Positions 25,262 to 32,736 of a stretch of 35,964 nucleotides of DNA are shown here, in pieces. The position numbers and the translations under genes are program-made. Source of the DNA: Alphaproteobacteria bacterium 65-37 (lineage in GTDB: Bacteria; Pseudomonadota; Alphaproteobacteria; Reyranellales; Reyranellaceae); assembly GCA_001897995.1 (NCBI GenBank), contig MKRV01000101.1:1-35964 (forward strand), read 5' to 3'. Each line of letters opens with the position of its first letter. The first letter of the stretch is position 1. The notes beneath the pieces are model-generated. The model had not been told where the DNA came from, did no database searches, and saw only the letters and a program-made list of their open reading frames with translations.

Positions 25262-25393
25262 TTCGACGTAAAGAATATGAGCACGGCTGGAGTCGCGCGC
25301 TCCCAGCCATGAGCGTCATCGCTGAGAGCGCGGCCTGCGCGCGACGCAATCTCCGCGCTGAGGTGCCGCTCATGTCGTCCAGCGCACGGGTCC
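25262..25393. other. Spacer between the two mosaic repeats, no gene seen
   Basis: The 132-bp spacer holds no convincing reading frame. It contains further short inverted elements: gtcgcgcgc near 25290 and gcgcgcgac near 25345 are exact reverse complements, and ggctgg/ccagcc form a small hairpin near 25281-25308. Together with the flanking repeats the stretch could fold as one large symmetric structure. Confidence 0.5.
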
Positions 25394-25446
25394 ATGACCC
25401 CTCCGCCCCGTATGACGGCGCACCTCCCCATACGAATGGGGAGGAA
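25394..25446. repeat. Mosaic palindromic repeat, right (inverted) copy
   Basis: Read in reverse complement, this 53-bp unit matches 25208-25261 over nearly the whole length: the cctcccca/tggggagg palindrome and the atgacccctccgccc end are kept. Differences concentrate in the central G/C palindrome (ccccgtatgacggcg here). It lies 20 bases past the stop of the convergent lipoprotein gene. Confidence 0.8.
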
Positions 25447-25465
25447 GATGCGTGATTCCAACAGC

Positions 25466-25840
25466 CTATGCCGTGCCGCCGCAGCGGTTGGCGCGTTCGC
25501 GCGCCTGGACGTCGAGCCAGTCCAGACCGCCGACACTGCCCAGACGCTGCCAGCTCACCTGGATGGTGCCGTCCGGCACGCGGCTCACCAGATAGCGCGA
25601 TTCGGCCTGCGGAGCGCTCCGCGGCACATAGTTGATCGTGACGACTCCGGGCTGCAGCGACGGGGTCTGGCTCACCACGAAGCCCTCACCCGCCGGCTGG
25701 GAGAGGCAGCTCACCATGGCGTCGAGCGGCACCGTATAGATGTTCGTCCAGGCTGGCTTGGGCGGCTTCTCCGGCGTCGTCGTCGTACAGGCGGTTGCGG
25801 CGAGTGCCGCCAGAACGAGCACCATGGCATGCTTGGACAT
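25466..25840 (-). CDS. Small putative lipoprotein, function unknown
   Basis: A protein of 124 residues. The N-terminus (MSKHAMVLVLAALAATAC) is a lipoprotein signal peptide with the modified Cys18; the residue at -3 is Ala rather than the usual Leu. A Thr/Pro/Lys linker (TTTTPEKPPKP) follows, and then a compact domain with VPLDAMVSCLSQPAGEGFVVSQ and ESRYLVSRVPDGTIQVSWQRLG. Cys46 and Cys120, outside the signal, could form a disulfide. I do not recognise the domain. The second of two adjacent ATGs (25838-25840) is used, with GAGG six bases upstream. It lies 25 bases after the ABC permease gene. Confidence 0.72.
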   Translation of the reverse strand: MSKHAMVLVLAALAATACTTTTPEKPPKPAWTNIYTVPLDAMVSCLSQPAGEGFVVSQTPSLQPGVVTINYVPRSAPQAESRYLVSRVPDGTIQVSWQRLGSVGGLDWLDVQARERANRCGGTA

Positions 25841-25865
25841 CATTCACCTCGGCAGAAATCTCGTG

Positions 25866-26663
25866 TCACTCACCCTGCCCCAGCAGCGACCCGGCACGCC
25901 GCGACAAGCGGAAGAACCACTGAAAGACCTGGAAGCCTACCACCAGATAGACGATCGACAGGCCGAAGGCGATTGCCATCAGATCCCAATGGACAGTGCC
26001 CTCCGCCAGGATCGAGCGCATGCCCTCGAAGACGTAGGAGGTCGGCACCGCCCAGGCGATCACCTGCAGCCAGTGCGGCAGGACGGCTACGGGATAGTAG
26101 ACCCCGCTGACCGGCATGAGGATGAAGACGGCAGCCCAGGCGAAGGTCTCCGCGCTCTGCCCGACCCTCATGACCAATCCGGACATGGCCAGCCCGATCG
26201 ACCAGGAGAACATCTGCAGGATCACGAAAAAGGCGAGCAGCGGGAGGCCGAGCGTGTAGATCGAATAGCCGAAGAATGCCCAGGCCAGCAGCGATACCGG
26301 CACCATGCCGAGCAAGGTACGCAGCAGCGCCACGATCACGATGCCGGCCGCCATCTCCCACGACCGGATCGGGCTCACGAAGAGATGCCCGAGATTTCGC
26401 GACCACATTTCCTCGAGGAAGGCGATGCTGAGCGAAAGGTTGCCGCGCACCACGATTTCCCACAGCAGCAGGCCGGCCAACAGCACCCCGGCCGCCTGGC
26501 CGACATACGAGGTCTGGCCCGCCAGGAACTGGGTGAGGAACCCCCACATCACCATCTGCACGGCCGGCCAGTAGATCGAGTCGATGATGCGCATCACCGA
26601 ACTGCTCCACAGGTGCACGTGGCGCATGACGAGCGCGGAGATTCGCCGCAGGGACCCTCTCAT
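25866..26663 (-). CDS. ABC-2 type transporter permease
   Basis: Integral membrane subunit of 265 residues with about six hydrophobic helices. IDSIYWPAVQMVMWGFLTQFL is the first. FLEEMWSRNLGHLFVSPIRSWEM is the amphipathic loop that contacts the ATPase, and a C-terminal hydrophobic pair surrounds GVYYPVAVLPHWLQVIAWAVPTSYVFEGMR, which is the ABC-2 signature region. The N-terminus is basic (MRGSLRRISALVMRH). It overlaps the ATPase stop by 4 bp (26660-26663), so the two form one exporter. The substrate is unknown; polyketide, lipid or polysaccharide precursors and drugs are all moved by this class. Confidence 0.92.
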   Translation of the reverse strand: MRGSLRRISALVMRHVHLWSSSVMRIIDSIYWPAVQMVMWGFLTQFLAGQTSYVGQAAGVLLAGLLLWEIVVRGNLSLSIAFLEEMWSRNLGHLFVSPIRSWEMAAGIVIVALLRTLLGMVPVSLLAWAFFGYSIYTLGLPLLAFFVILQMFSWSIGLAMSGLVMRVGQSAETFAWAAVFILMPVSGVYYPVAVLPHWLQVIAWAVPTSYVFEGMRSILAEGTVHWDLMAIAFGLSIVYLVVGFQVFQWFFRLSRRAGSLLGQGE

Positions 26664-27433
26664 GGCGATGTCCCCTGCTTCTTGAGGGCGTCGAGCCCGC
26701 GACCGCGGCCGCGCGCCATGTCAAGGAACACCTCCTCCATATCCTCGCGCCCGAAGCGTTCGATCAGTTCGCGCGGGCTGCCGCGCTCGAAGACCTTGCC
26801 GGCTTGCAGAAGGATAACATCGTCGCAAAGTCGCTCGACCTCGCCCATGTTGTGCGACGCGAGCAGGATCGTGGCGTGTGTTTCGTGCTGGTATTCCTTG
26901 AGATAGCCCCGCACCCAGTCGGCCGTATCCGGGTCGAGTGACGCGGTCGGCTCGTCCAACAGCAGCACGTCCGGCTTGTTGATCAGTGCCTTGGCCAGTG
27001 CCACGCGCGTTTTCTGCCCGGCCGAAAGCTTGCCTGCCTGCCGATCGAGAAACGGCTCGACCTGCATCTGGCGCGCTACCTCGGTGATCCGTTCGCCGAG
27101 CTCTTTCACATCGTACAAACCACCATAGAACAGGAGATTCTGGCGCACCGTCAGCCGGTGCGGCAGGTCGACATACGGCGACGAGAAATTCATGCGCGGC
27201 AGCGCGGCGTAGCGACGCTTCAGGATGTCGATGCCGAGAATGCTGATGCTGCCGGCCGTCGGCTCGAGCAGCCCCAGCAGCATGGCGATCGTCGTCGTCT
27301 TGCCGGCACCGTTGCCGCCCAGCAGGCCGAGCACCGTGCCGGGGCGGACGGAGAAGGTCAGGTCATCGACGGCGACGACCTCGCCATACACTTTGCGCAG
27401 ATGCTGGACTTCAATGGACGCAATATCGGACAT
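26660..27433 (-). CDS. ABC transporter ATP-binding protein
   Basis: Nucleotide-binding subunit of 257 residues that powers the adjacent ABC-2 permease. Walker A is GGNGAGKTT (39-47), the signature is LSAGQ (136-140), and Walker B is VLLLDE (156-161), followed by the D-loop ASLD and the switch histidine in LLASHN. The signature glutamine replaces the more common LSGGQ glycine, which is tolerated in the family. The C-terminus has a short extension (EEVFLDMARGRGRG). It lies seven bases after the aminotransferase gene, so the order aminotransferase-ATPase-permease-lipoprotein looks like one transcript. Confidence 0.95.
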   Translation of the reverse strand: MSDIASIEVQHLRKVYGEVVAVDDLTFSVRPGTVLGLLGGNGAGKTTTIAMLLGLLEPTAGSISILGIDILKRRYAALPRMNFSSPYVDLPHRLTVRQNLLFYGGLYDVKELGERITEVARQMQVEPFLDRQAGKLSAGQKTRVALAKALINKPDVLLLDEPTASLDPDTADWVRGYLKEYQHETHATILLASHNMGEVERLCDDVILLQAGKVFERGSPRELIERFGREDMEEVFLDMARGRGRGLDALKKQGTSP

Positions 27434-27440
27434 GTCGGCA

Positions 27441-28652
27441 TCATGAATCCTTGATTGCGGCTTCGATGCGGTCCAGGCCCTTGCTCAGCCGTTCTGCACT
27501 GGATGCAAAGCAGAGCCGCACATTGCCCTGCCCGCCGGGTCCGAAGGCTTCACCCGGCGCAAGACCGACCTTGTACTTTTGGGCCAGTGTCTTGCAGAAG
27601 CCGAGCGTGTCCTCGATTCCGTCCACCGAGAAGAAGGCATAGAAAGCCGCATCCGGCCGGGAGATCGTGACCCGCGGCAGGGCCGAGAGGCGCTGGAACA
27701 CCAGTTCGCCGCCGGCGCGGCAGCGCTCCACCATCTCGGCGACGAAGTCGTCGCCCTTCTCCACCGCAGCGATACCACCGCGCTGCAGGAAGGCCGGCAC
27801 GCCCGAGGTATTGATCTGAACCAGCTTGGCAAACTGATCGCCGAGTTGCGCCGGATGGGTGAGCCAGCCCAGGCGCCAGCCCGTCATCGCCCAGGGCTTG
27901 GAGAAGCTGTTGAGCACGATCAGAGGATCGTCCGACCCGGCCTGCTCGAGGAACGACGGCGCGACCTGCCGGCCATCGGGCCGCTTGCTGTAGATCAGCC
28001 GGGCATAGACCTCGTCGGCCATCACCCAGATGCCGCGCTTCTTGGCGAAATCCAGCAGCGCGCGCTGCTCGTCCGCGGTCATCGTCCAGCCGGTGGGATT
28101 GCCCGGCGAGTTCACGAAAACGGCACGTGTACGGTCATCGACGGCGTCGAATACCTTCTGGAGATCGAGCTTCCAGCCGCCGCCGGCAGCGCGCTCCAGG
28201 GCGACGTACTTCGGCTCGCCGCCGACCAGCTTGGTGGCGGACGTGATGTTCGGCCAGATCGGCGAAACGATCACGATGTTGTCGCCTGGATCGAGCAGGA
28301 GCTGGCAGGTCAGCAGAATCGCCTGCATGCCGCCCGTCGTCACCGTGATGCGATCGGCTGGGCACTTGATGCGATAGAGCCGCTCCGTATAGGCGGAGAG
28401 CGCTCCGCGCAGTTCGGGGATGCCGCGCTGCCACGTATAGAAGGTTTCGCCGCCTTGCAGCCCCTTCGCCGCGGCGTCGCGCACGAAATCGGGCGTGACG
28501 AGATCGCTCTCACCGAACCAAAGCGGCACCACGTCGGGGTCGCCGAACACCGACATGGCCACTTCCGATATGGGGGTATCGCGCATGCCGGCCGTCGCGC
28601 CGCTCAGCGAGGCAGCGATGCCCGGCGCGACAAATCTGGTCTGATCTTGCAT
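27441..28652 (-). CDS. PLP-dependent class I/II aminotransferase
   Basis: Fold-type I aminotransferase of 403 residues. The PLP lysine is Lys252 in LNSFSKPWAMTGWRLGW. Asn185 (NSPGNPTG) and Asp213 (VMADEVYARL) hold the cofactor ring, and the C-terminal arginine in GNVRLCFA should bind the substrate carboxylate. The GGMQAILLTCQLLLDPGD segment near 107 is the phosphate-binding turn. The exact substrate is not predictable; aspartate, aromatic and branched-chain aminotransferases share these motifs. It is the first gene of the leftward operon that includes the ABC exporter. It is divergent from the BamE-like gene, with a 153-bp gap in between. Confidence 0.92.
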   Translation of the reverse strand: MQDQTRFVAPGIAASLSGATAGMRDTPISEVAMSVFGDPDVVPLWFGESDLVTPDFVRDAAAKGLQGGETFYTWQRGIPELRGALSAYTERLYRIKCPADRITVTTGGMQAILLTCQLLLDPGDNIVIVSPIWPNITSATKLVGGEPKYVALERAAGGGWKLDLQKVFDAVDDRTRAVFVNSPGNPTGWTMTADEQRALLDFAKKRGIWVMADEVYARLIYSKRPDGRQVAPSFLEQAGSDDPLIVLNSFSKPWAMTGWRLGWLTHPAQLGDQFAKLVQINTSGVPAFLQRGGIAAVEKGDDFVAEMVERCRAGGELVFQRLSALPRVTISRPDAAFYAFFSVDGIEDTLGFCKTLAQKYKVGLAPGEAFGPGGQGNVRLCFASSAERLSKGLDRIEAAIKDS

Positions 28653-28805
28653 GCTTCCGACCTAGCGCATCATGCGGAATTGCGCCAGCCGCCCGACTGC
28701 CCGACAATTGTTGGCGGTGAGGCCAAACCCGTCTAATCGTCACTGACGCCTCGCAATCTTGCCGACACGTCATGATCCTGGACGGAGAACCAGACGGAGA
28801 AGGAG
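28653..28805. promoter_or_regulatory. Divergent promoter region
   Basis: The 153-bp gap separates the leftward aminotransferase and the rightward BamE-like gene. It contains no open frame I can support. ggagaaggag (28796-28805) is a strong ribosome-binding region for the rightward gene. No clear -35/-10 pair or operator palindrome was found by eye. Confidence 0.4.
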
Positions 28806-29117
28806 ATGAACCGCTCGACTGCCCTGCTCTCGCCCTTCCTGCTGGCGCTCTTGTTGGGCGCCTGCGTCCACGGCGACAACCTCGACCGCCTGCATGCCGG
28901 TATGAGCCGCGATCAGGTTCAGTCAGTCATGGGGCCGCCGGAGAGTGCCAGTTACTCACCGGGCAAGGACTGCGGCTACTACACCGTTCTGAAGGACTTC
29001 TGGCAGCGTACCCCGTGGACCATGTCGAACCGCTATTTCATCTGCTTCTCGGAGGACAAGGTCGAAACCTTCGGTCGAGCCGATCAACCTGAAGCAGCAC
29101 AGATGACAGGACGTTAG
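28806..29117 (+). CDS. Small SmpA/OmlA (BamE)-like lipoprotein
   Basis: A protein of 103 residues. The signal peptide ends in the lipobox LLGAC with Cys20 as the lipidated residue. The mature part has LDRLHAGMSRDQVQSVMGPPES, the helix-turn typical of BamE/SmpA/OmlA-domain proteins (G-M-x-x-x-Q-V-x-x-x-x-G-x-P). Two cysteines (CGYYTVL and FICFSEDKV) could form a disulfide. BamE itself assists outer-membrane beta-barrel assembly, but many unrelated small lipoproteins share the domain. A strong aggag lies at 28801-28805. The next gene starts 31 bases after the stop and may be co-transcribed. Confidence 0.8.
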   Translation: MNRSTALLSPFLLALLLGACVHGDNLDRLHAGMSRDQVQSVMGPPESASYSPGKDCGYYTVLKDFWQRTPWTMSNRYFICFSEDKVETFGRADQPEAAQMTGR

Positions 29118-29148
29118 CTGCACGATACCCTGCACTGGGGGAGCAGGG

Positions 29149-30099
29149 ATGCATCAACACGACCAAGACGGCCAAATCGCCAAATGGCTGGCTGAACACG
29201 AATCGAGCACTTATGCGGACGGGCGCCGCTGCGACGAGATCGGATATCTCCAGTGCAAATTGATTCTGAAGCCTGACCGTTTCACCTCGGCCCACGTCTT
29301 CAAGGAATTCGCCGCCCTGGTCGAGCGCGCCGCCGCGACGACCGGCGTCGGCTATCAGCATACGCCGAAGCTGCTGCAGCGGCCGGAAGTCCGTGAGGTG
29401 CTGTTTCTCGATACGGGCGGCTACCATCTCTACAACAACGCCTTCATCGTCCGGCGCCGCATCGCCTACGAGGACGGGTTCGCGATCGGCGACCCCGAGA
29501 TCGTCTTCAAGTACCGCAGCGACAACATGCAGAAGGCACAGGCGCTCGACGTCCGGCCCCGCATCGACGGCAAGTACAAGATCAAGTTCAAGCTCGAGGT
29601 GATGCCGCTCAAGGAGCGAATCGGCGGGGTGCGGCGTCTGCTGTCGCACAATGTCGAGTTCGGGTTGAGCCAGGCACCCGAAGCAGCCCGTATCGTGATG
29701 TCGTCGCTCGGCCACATGTCGTTGCCCGAGCTGACGCAGATCTTCCCCGCCCTCTCGACGATTTCATGCGACGGGCCCGACGACGTCTCGCTGGTCAACC
29801 AGACCATCGTCGAGGAGCTGCTGCAGGACATTTGCACCCTGGATTTCGGTCACCATACCGCCGCCACCGCCAATCTCGGCCTGTGGCGTTCGCGCGGCGA
29901 TCATCATGCCTTCGTGGGCGAATTCGCCTTCCAGCTCCGCTTCAACGGTCCGGACGACGTCAGCCACAAGGCGCTGAACCACTGCGAGAGGTTCTTCCTC
30001 GAACTGCAGCAGGTGGCGGGCGATTGGCTCGCGCTTACGACGACCAAAACCGGCGCCGTCTACCGGCTCAAGGGCAACCCGCCGCAAGCCCACGAATGA
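29149..30099 (+). CDS. CYTH-like (triphosphate tunnel) protein, function unknown
   Basis: A protein of 316 residues with no signal peptide. A long N-terminal block recalls CYTH/TTM domains: the strand YLQCKLILK (33-41), then VLFLDTGGYHLYNNAFIVRRRIAYEDG (84-110), the usual tyrosine/phenylalanine-D-T-x8-L-x-x-x-R-R strand pair, then EIVFKYRSD (117-125) and KYKIKFKLEV (142-151). A second set of charged strands (EFAFQLRF near 258, LELQQVAGDW near 284) closes the protein. The classic N-terminal ExExK is not exact. CYTH proteins act as adenylate cyclases, thiamine triphosphatases or polyphosphatases, but I cannot choose. The stop overlaps the first ChrA start as ATGA. Confidence 0.6.
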   Translation: MHQHDQDGQIAKWLAEHESSTYADGRRCDEIGYLQCKLILKPDRFTSAHVFKEFAALVERAAATTGVGYQHTPKLLQRPEVREVLFLDTGGYHLYNNAFIVRRRIAYEDGFAIGDPEIVFKYRSDNMQKAQALDVRPRIDGKYKIKFKLEVMPLKERIGGVRRLLSHNVEFGLSQAPEAARIVMSSLGHMSLPELTQIFPALSTISCDGPDDVSLVNQTIVEELLQDICTLDFGHHTAATANLGLWRSRGDHHAFVGEFAFQLRFNGPDDVSHKALNHCERFFLELQQVAGDWLALTTTKTGAVYRLKGNPPQAHE

Positions 30100-30662
30100 G
30101 CGATACCCAGGAACTCGCGCCGCCGCCGTCACTTGGCAGGCTCTTCTGGGTCTTCCTCGTCATGGGAGCCACCAGCCTCGGCGGCGGTGTCGTCGCGTAC
30201 CTGCGCACCGGGCTGGTCATCCGCCAGCGCTGGCTCGACGACCTCACCTTCGTCGAACTGCTGTCGATCAGCCAGACCCTGCCGGGACTGAACGCGACCA
30301 ATATGTCGATCCTGGTCGGCGACCGGTTGCGCGGCGGCATGGGTGCCTTCGTCGCCACGATCGGCATGTGCCTGCCCGGCGCGATCCTGATGACGGGAGC
30401 GGCCTTTGCCTACGGCATCGGTGGTGACGATCCCTGGTCCAAGGCGTTCCTGCACGGTATCGCTGCCGGTGCGGTAGGCCTGATCGTCGTCGTGATGGTC
30501 CAGTTGGGCGCCAAGGTCCTGAAGACGCCGGCGGACTACCTGTTCGTCGTCGCGACCGCCGCCGCCGTGGCGTTCTTCAAGGTTTCGGTGCCGATTGTCC
30601 TGCTGGCGGCCGGCGCTATTGCGATCTGGTGGCATCGGCCACGTGACAAGAGCCCGCCGTGA
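30096..30662 (+). CDS. Chromate transporter (ChrA) family, first half protein
   Basis: Single CHR-domain membrane protein of 188 residues, half the size of classical ChrA. FWVFLVMGATSLGGGVVAYLR is the first helix with the G-G-G turn, and LLSISQTLPGLNATNMSILVGDRLRGGMGA holds the CHR signature (Q-x-x-P-G-x-N). Further helices follow (CLPGAILMTGAAFAYG; GAVGLIVVVMVQLGAKVL; FVVATAAAVAFF). Two-gene CHR systems work as a heterodimeric carrier for chromate or another oxyanion. ATG at 30096 overlaps the CYTH-like stop. Its own stop overlaps the second subunit start (GTGA, 30659-30662). Confidence 0.9.
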   Translation: MSDTQELAPPPSLGRLFWVFLVMGATSLGGGVVAYLRTGLVIRQRWLDDLTFVELLSISQTLPGLNATNMSILVGDRLRGGMGAFVATIGMCLPGAILMTGAAFAYGIGGDDPWSKAFLHGIAAGAVGLIVVVMVQLGAKVLKTPADYLFVVATAAAVAFFKVSVPIVLLAAGAIAIWWHRPRDKSPP

Positions 30663-31192
30663 AACAGCTCTGGGACCTCGCCGGCGTCTTTGCCTATCTC
30701 TCGCTGCTGACGGTGGGCGGCGGCATGGCCGCTCTCCCCGAGCTCAAGGAGCTCACGGTCAACACCTACCAATGGGTGAGCTTCCCCGAGCTCCTGCATT
30801 TCTACAGCCTGGGTCAGCTCTCGCCCGGCCCCAATATGATGATGGTCGCCTCGATCGGCGCCGTCGTCGGCCACATTCCCGGCGCGATCGTGGCGCTGGT
30901 GGCATTCTTCCTGCCGACTGGCCTGCTCACCTTCGCCGTGGGCCGGCTGTGGACCCACCTCGCCACCTGGCGGTGGCGGCCGGCGATCCAGACAGGCCTC
31001 GGCTCCGTCGCGGTCGGGCTGGTCCTGGCCGGTGCGATCATCATGGGCCGCGGTGCCATCACCGATCTCTTCTACGGCGCCATCGGACTAGCCGTCTTCC
31101 TGTTGCTGTGGCGCACCAAGATAAACCCGGCTTACCCGATCATCGTGTCCGGCCTGATCGGCATGGGCATGCACTATTTCGGTCTCGGCTGA
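30659..31192 (+). CDS. Chromate transporter (ChrA) family, second half protein
   Basis: A protein of 177 residues with one CHR domain. LWDLAGVFAYLSLLTVGGGMAALPELKE is the opening helix with its GGG-M turn, and FYSLGQLSPGPNMMMVASIGAVVGH contains the CHR signature Q-x-S-P-G-P-N. FFLPTGLLTFAVGRLW and the C-terminal helices complete the half-carrier. It begins with GTG inside a 4-bp overlap with the first subunit, which argues for equal production of both. Chromate is only the name-giving substrate; sulfate or other oxyanions are possible. Confidence 0.9.
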   Translation: MKQLWDLAGVFAYLSLLTVGGGMAALPELKELTVNTYQWVSFPELLHFYSLGQLSPGPNMMMVASIGAVVGHIPGAIVALVAFFLPTGLLTFAVGRLWTHLATWRWRPAIQTGLGSVAVGLVLAGAIIMGRGAITDLFYGAIGLAVFLLLWRTKINPAYPIIVSGLIGMGMHYFGLG

Positions 31193-31207
31193 GCCGCTTC
31201 GACTGAA

Positions 31208-31765
31208 CTACTTCAGATTGGCCGTTTCCTGCGGGCGCGACTCGCAGCTCGCGCGCGGCACGCCGATGGCCACAACCTTGTCTTCTGAAGCAAGACAACC
31301 CTTGTGCCAGACACCCGACAATGTGGCGCCGTCGAGACTGACCGTGCCCTGCCCGTCCGGAATGTCGTTCGAATAGTTACCCTCGAACCAAGTGGTGGCG
31401 TTCCAGCTGTAGCGGCCCGCTCCTTCACGTCGACCGTCTCGGTAGGTTCCTTCGAAGCGGTCTATCAGCTGTCCGTGCTCAGTCCATTGTACGACACCCC
31501 GGCCCTCTTTCAGGGCGCCGCGGCAGGTCCCGCTCCAGCTCGCCTTGTCCTGCGGATCGGGATGCCAATCCCACATGCGACAGCCGACACCGGGTTCGAG
31601 CAGCCAATCGCCCACTTCGCACGGCGTGTTCCAGCTGATCTGGACAGGGTCGGGTTCATCAGGCGCGCAATCTACCCGGCCTGGGGCAGATACGATCTGC
31701 TGCGCCACGACAGGCAGCACCGTCAGGGCGAACGCCGCTGACACGAGGACGGGAACAATTTTCAC
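31208..31765 (-). CDS. Secreted MORN-repeat protein
   Basis: A protein of 185 residues with a signal peptide (VKIVPVLVSAAFALTVLPVVAQ, cleavage near residue 21). Four MORN-like units follow: WSGTCRGALKEGRGVVQW (77-94), FEGTYRDGRREGAGRYSW (104-121), FEGNYSNDIPDGQGTVSL (127-144) and a partial LSGVWHKGCL (149-158). Several cysteines in the mature part (33, 49, 62, 81, 157) suggest disulfides in the periplasm. MORN repeats form beta-hairpin plates that bind lipids or proteins; no enzyme domain is present. GTG at 31763-31765 is chosen since it begins the signal peptide after a gagggg; a frame reaching 31930 has no supported start. It ends 15 bases from the convergent ChrA gene. Confidence 0.78.
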   Translation of the reverse strand: MKIVPVLVSAAFALTVLPVVAQQIVSAPGRVDCAPDEPDPVQISWNTPCEVGDWLLEPGVGCRMWDWHPDPQDKASWSGTCRGALKEGRGVVQWTEHGQLIDRFEGTYRDGRREGAGRYSWNATTWFEGNYSNDIPDGQGTVSLDGATLSGVWHKGCLASEDKVVAIGVPRASCESRPQETANLK

Positions 31766-31921
31766 GGCACCCCTCGAACGGCCCCCTCGACCGTCGAATT
31801 GGAACGCGCTACGGCAGGTACGGTTGCTCCCATCTGCGGCCGAATCAAGGACGCCGTGAGGCATTTTAGGGCCCGCAAAACGCAGGCCGTAGATAGTACC
31901 GGGAGTATGAGGAGTACGACG

Positions 31922-32311
31922 ATGAGCCACGACCAGGCAGACGCGATCGCCGTTGCGATAGAGGATCTCTACAGCGACAAGAACGAAGGCGGCATGCTCT
32001 GCTGCACCTTGGAGGCGGTGAATGCCGACGGCTTAGATGTGTCCATCCAGGTCATGGCGGAGACCATCAACCTTGCCCCCTATCCTTACGTCGACGACCC
32101 GCTCACCCGCCTGGAACTGAGCGGCGCCCTCGAGACCCTCCATGATCTCGACCTGGTGCTGGTCGATTGGGACGCCAATGCCTTTGCGACAGTAGGCACC
32201 AGCGGCAGCAAACCCGACATGATTGCCCAACTGGTCGACAAGACCTTCCTGAAAGTCATGGGCTGCTCGCCCGGTTACACTTTCAAGGTCTCTACCGAAG
32301 ATCTGGGCTGA
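31922..32311 (+). CDS. Hypothetical acidic protein
   Basis: A cytoplasmic-looking protein of 129 residues rich in Asp/Leu/Val, with no signal or membrane segment. MSHDQADAIAVAIEDLYSDKNEGG starts with an amphipathic helix, CCTLEAVNADGLDVSIQVM follows as a strand pair, and LELSGALETLHDLDLVLVDWDANAFATVG contains a strand-helix pattern. I recognise no domain. ATG at 31922 is supported by ggag at 31911-31914, and the frame upstream of it lacks a usable start. The gene is divergent from the MORN protein, with a 156-bp intergenic region. Confidence 0.68.
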   Translation: MSHDQADAIAVAIEDLYSDKNEGGMLCCTLEAVNADGLDVSIQVMAETINLAPYPYVDDPLTRLELSGALETLHDLDLVLVDWDANAFATVGTSGSKPDMIAQLVDKTFLKVMGCSPGYTFKVSTEDLG

Positions 32312-32393
32312 GGCGCCCACGGCTGGGGACAATGCAACGTTGAGGGGGTGACTGCATTATTGAAGGGCACTCGTAATCTCGGAGCGTGCCCGC

Positions 32394-32690
32394 ATGAAAT
32401 CCATCCTTCCGATGGCCGCCGTCCTAGTTGCCCTCGCTTCGGTTGCTGTGGCCCAGACGGGTAGCTCACCCGGCACCTCCACCACACCATCGGTACCGCC
32501 GGCCGGCATGCCGGGCACGGCGCAGACCGCCACCTCGGCCCAGATGCAGATCGAAGCCAGCGGATATACCGACATCAAGGACCTGAAGCGCCAGAGCGAC
32601 GGATCCTGGCGGGCACGCGCGACCAAGAACAGCGAGGAAGTCGCCGTTTCCGTCGATTCGACGGGGACCGTCACCCAGATCTCGCAGTAG
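32394..32690 (+). CDS. Secreted PepSY-like small protein, paralog 1
   Basis: A protein of 98 residues. The signal peptide (residues 1-20, MKSILPMAAVLVALASVAVA) is followed by a Thr/Ser/Pro/Gly linker (21-47) and a small domain (48-98), IEASGYTDIKDLKRQSDGSW then KNSEEVAVSVDSTGTV. The domain matches paralog 2 at 35393 closely: both share GYT-x-IK-x-LKR, G-x-W, N-x-E-VAV and D-x-TG. This pattern resembles PepSY-type inhibitor or beta-sandwich modules found in periplasmic proteins. A ggag lies about 10-13 bases before the ATG. Confidence 0.8.
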   Translation: MKSILPMAAVLVALASVAVAQTGSSPGTSTTPSVPPAGMPGTAQTATSAQMQIEASGYTDIKDLKRQSDGSWRARATKNSEEVAVSVDSTGTVTQISQ

Positions 32691-32736
32691 GCCTCCTCTC
32701 ATCCCCTGCCCGGCCGGCTGTGCTATGGTCGCCGCC

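Noticed and set aside
25208..25446. CRISPR array
   Set aside because: There are only two copies in opposite orientation, each internally palindromic, with no regular spacers and no cas genes.
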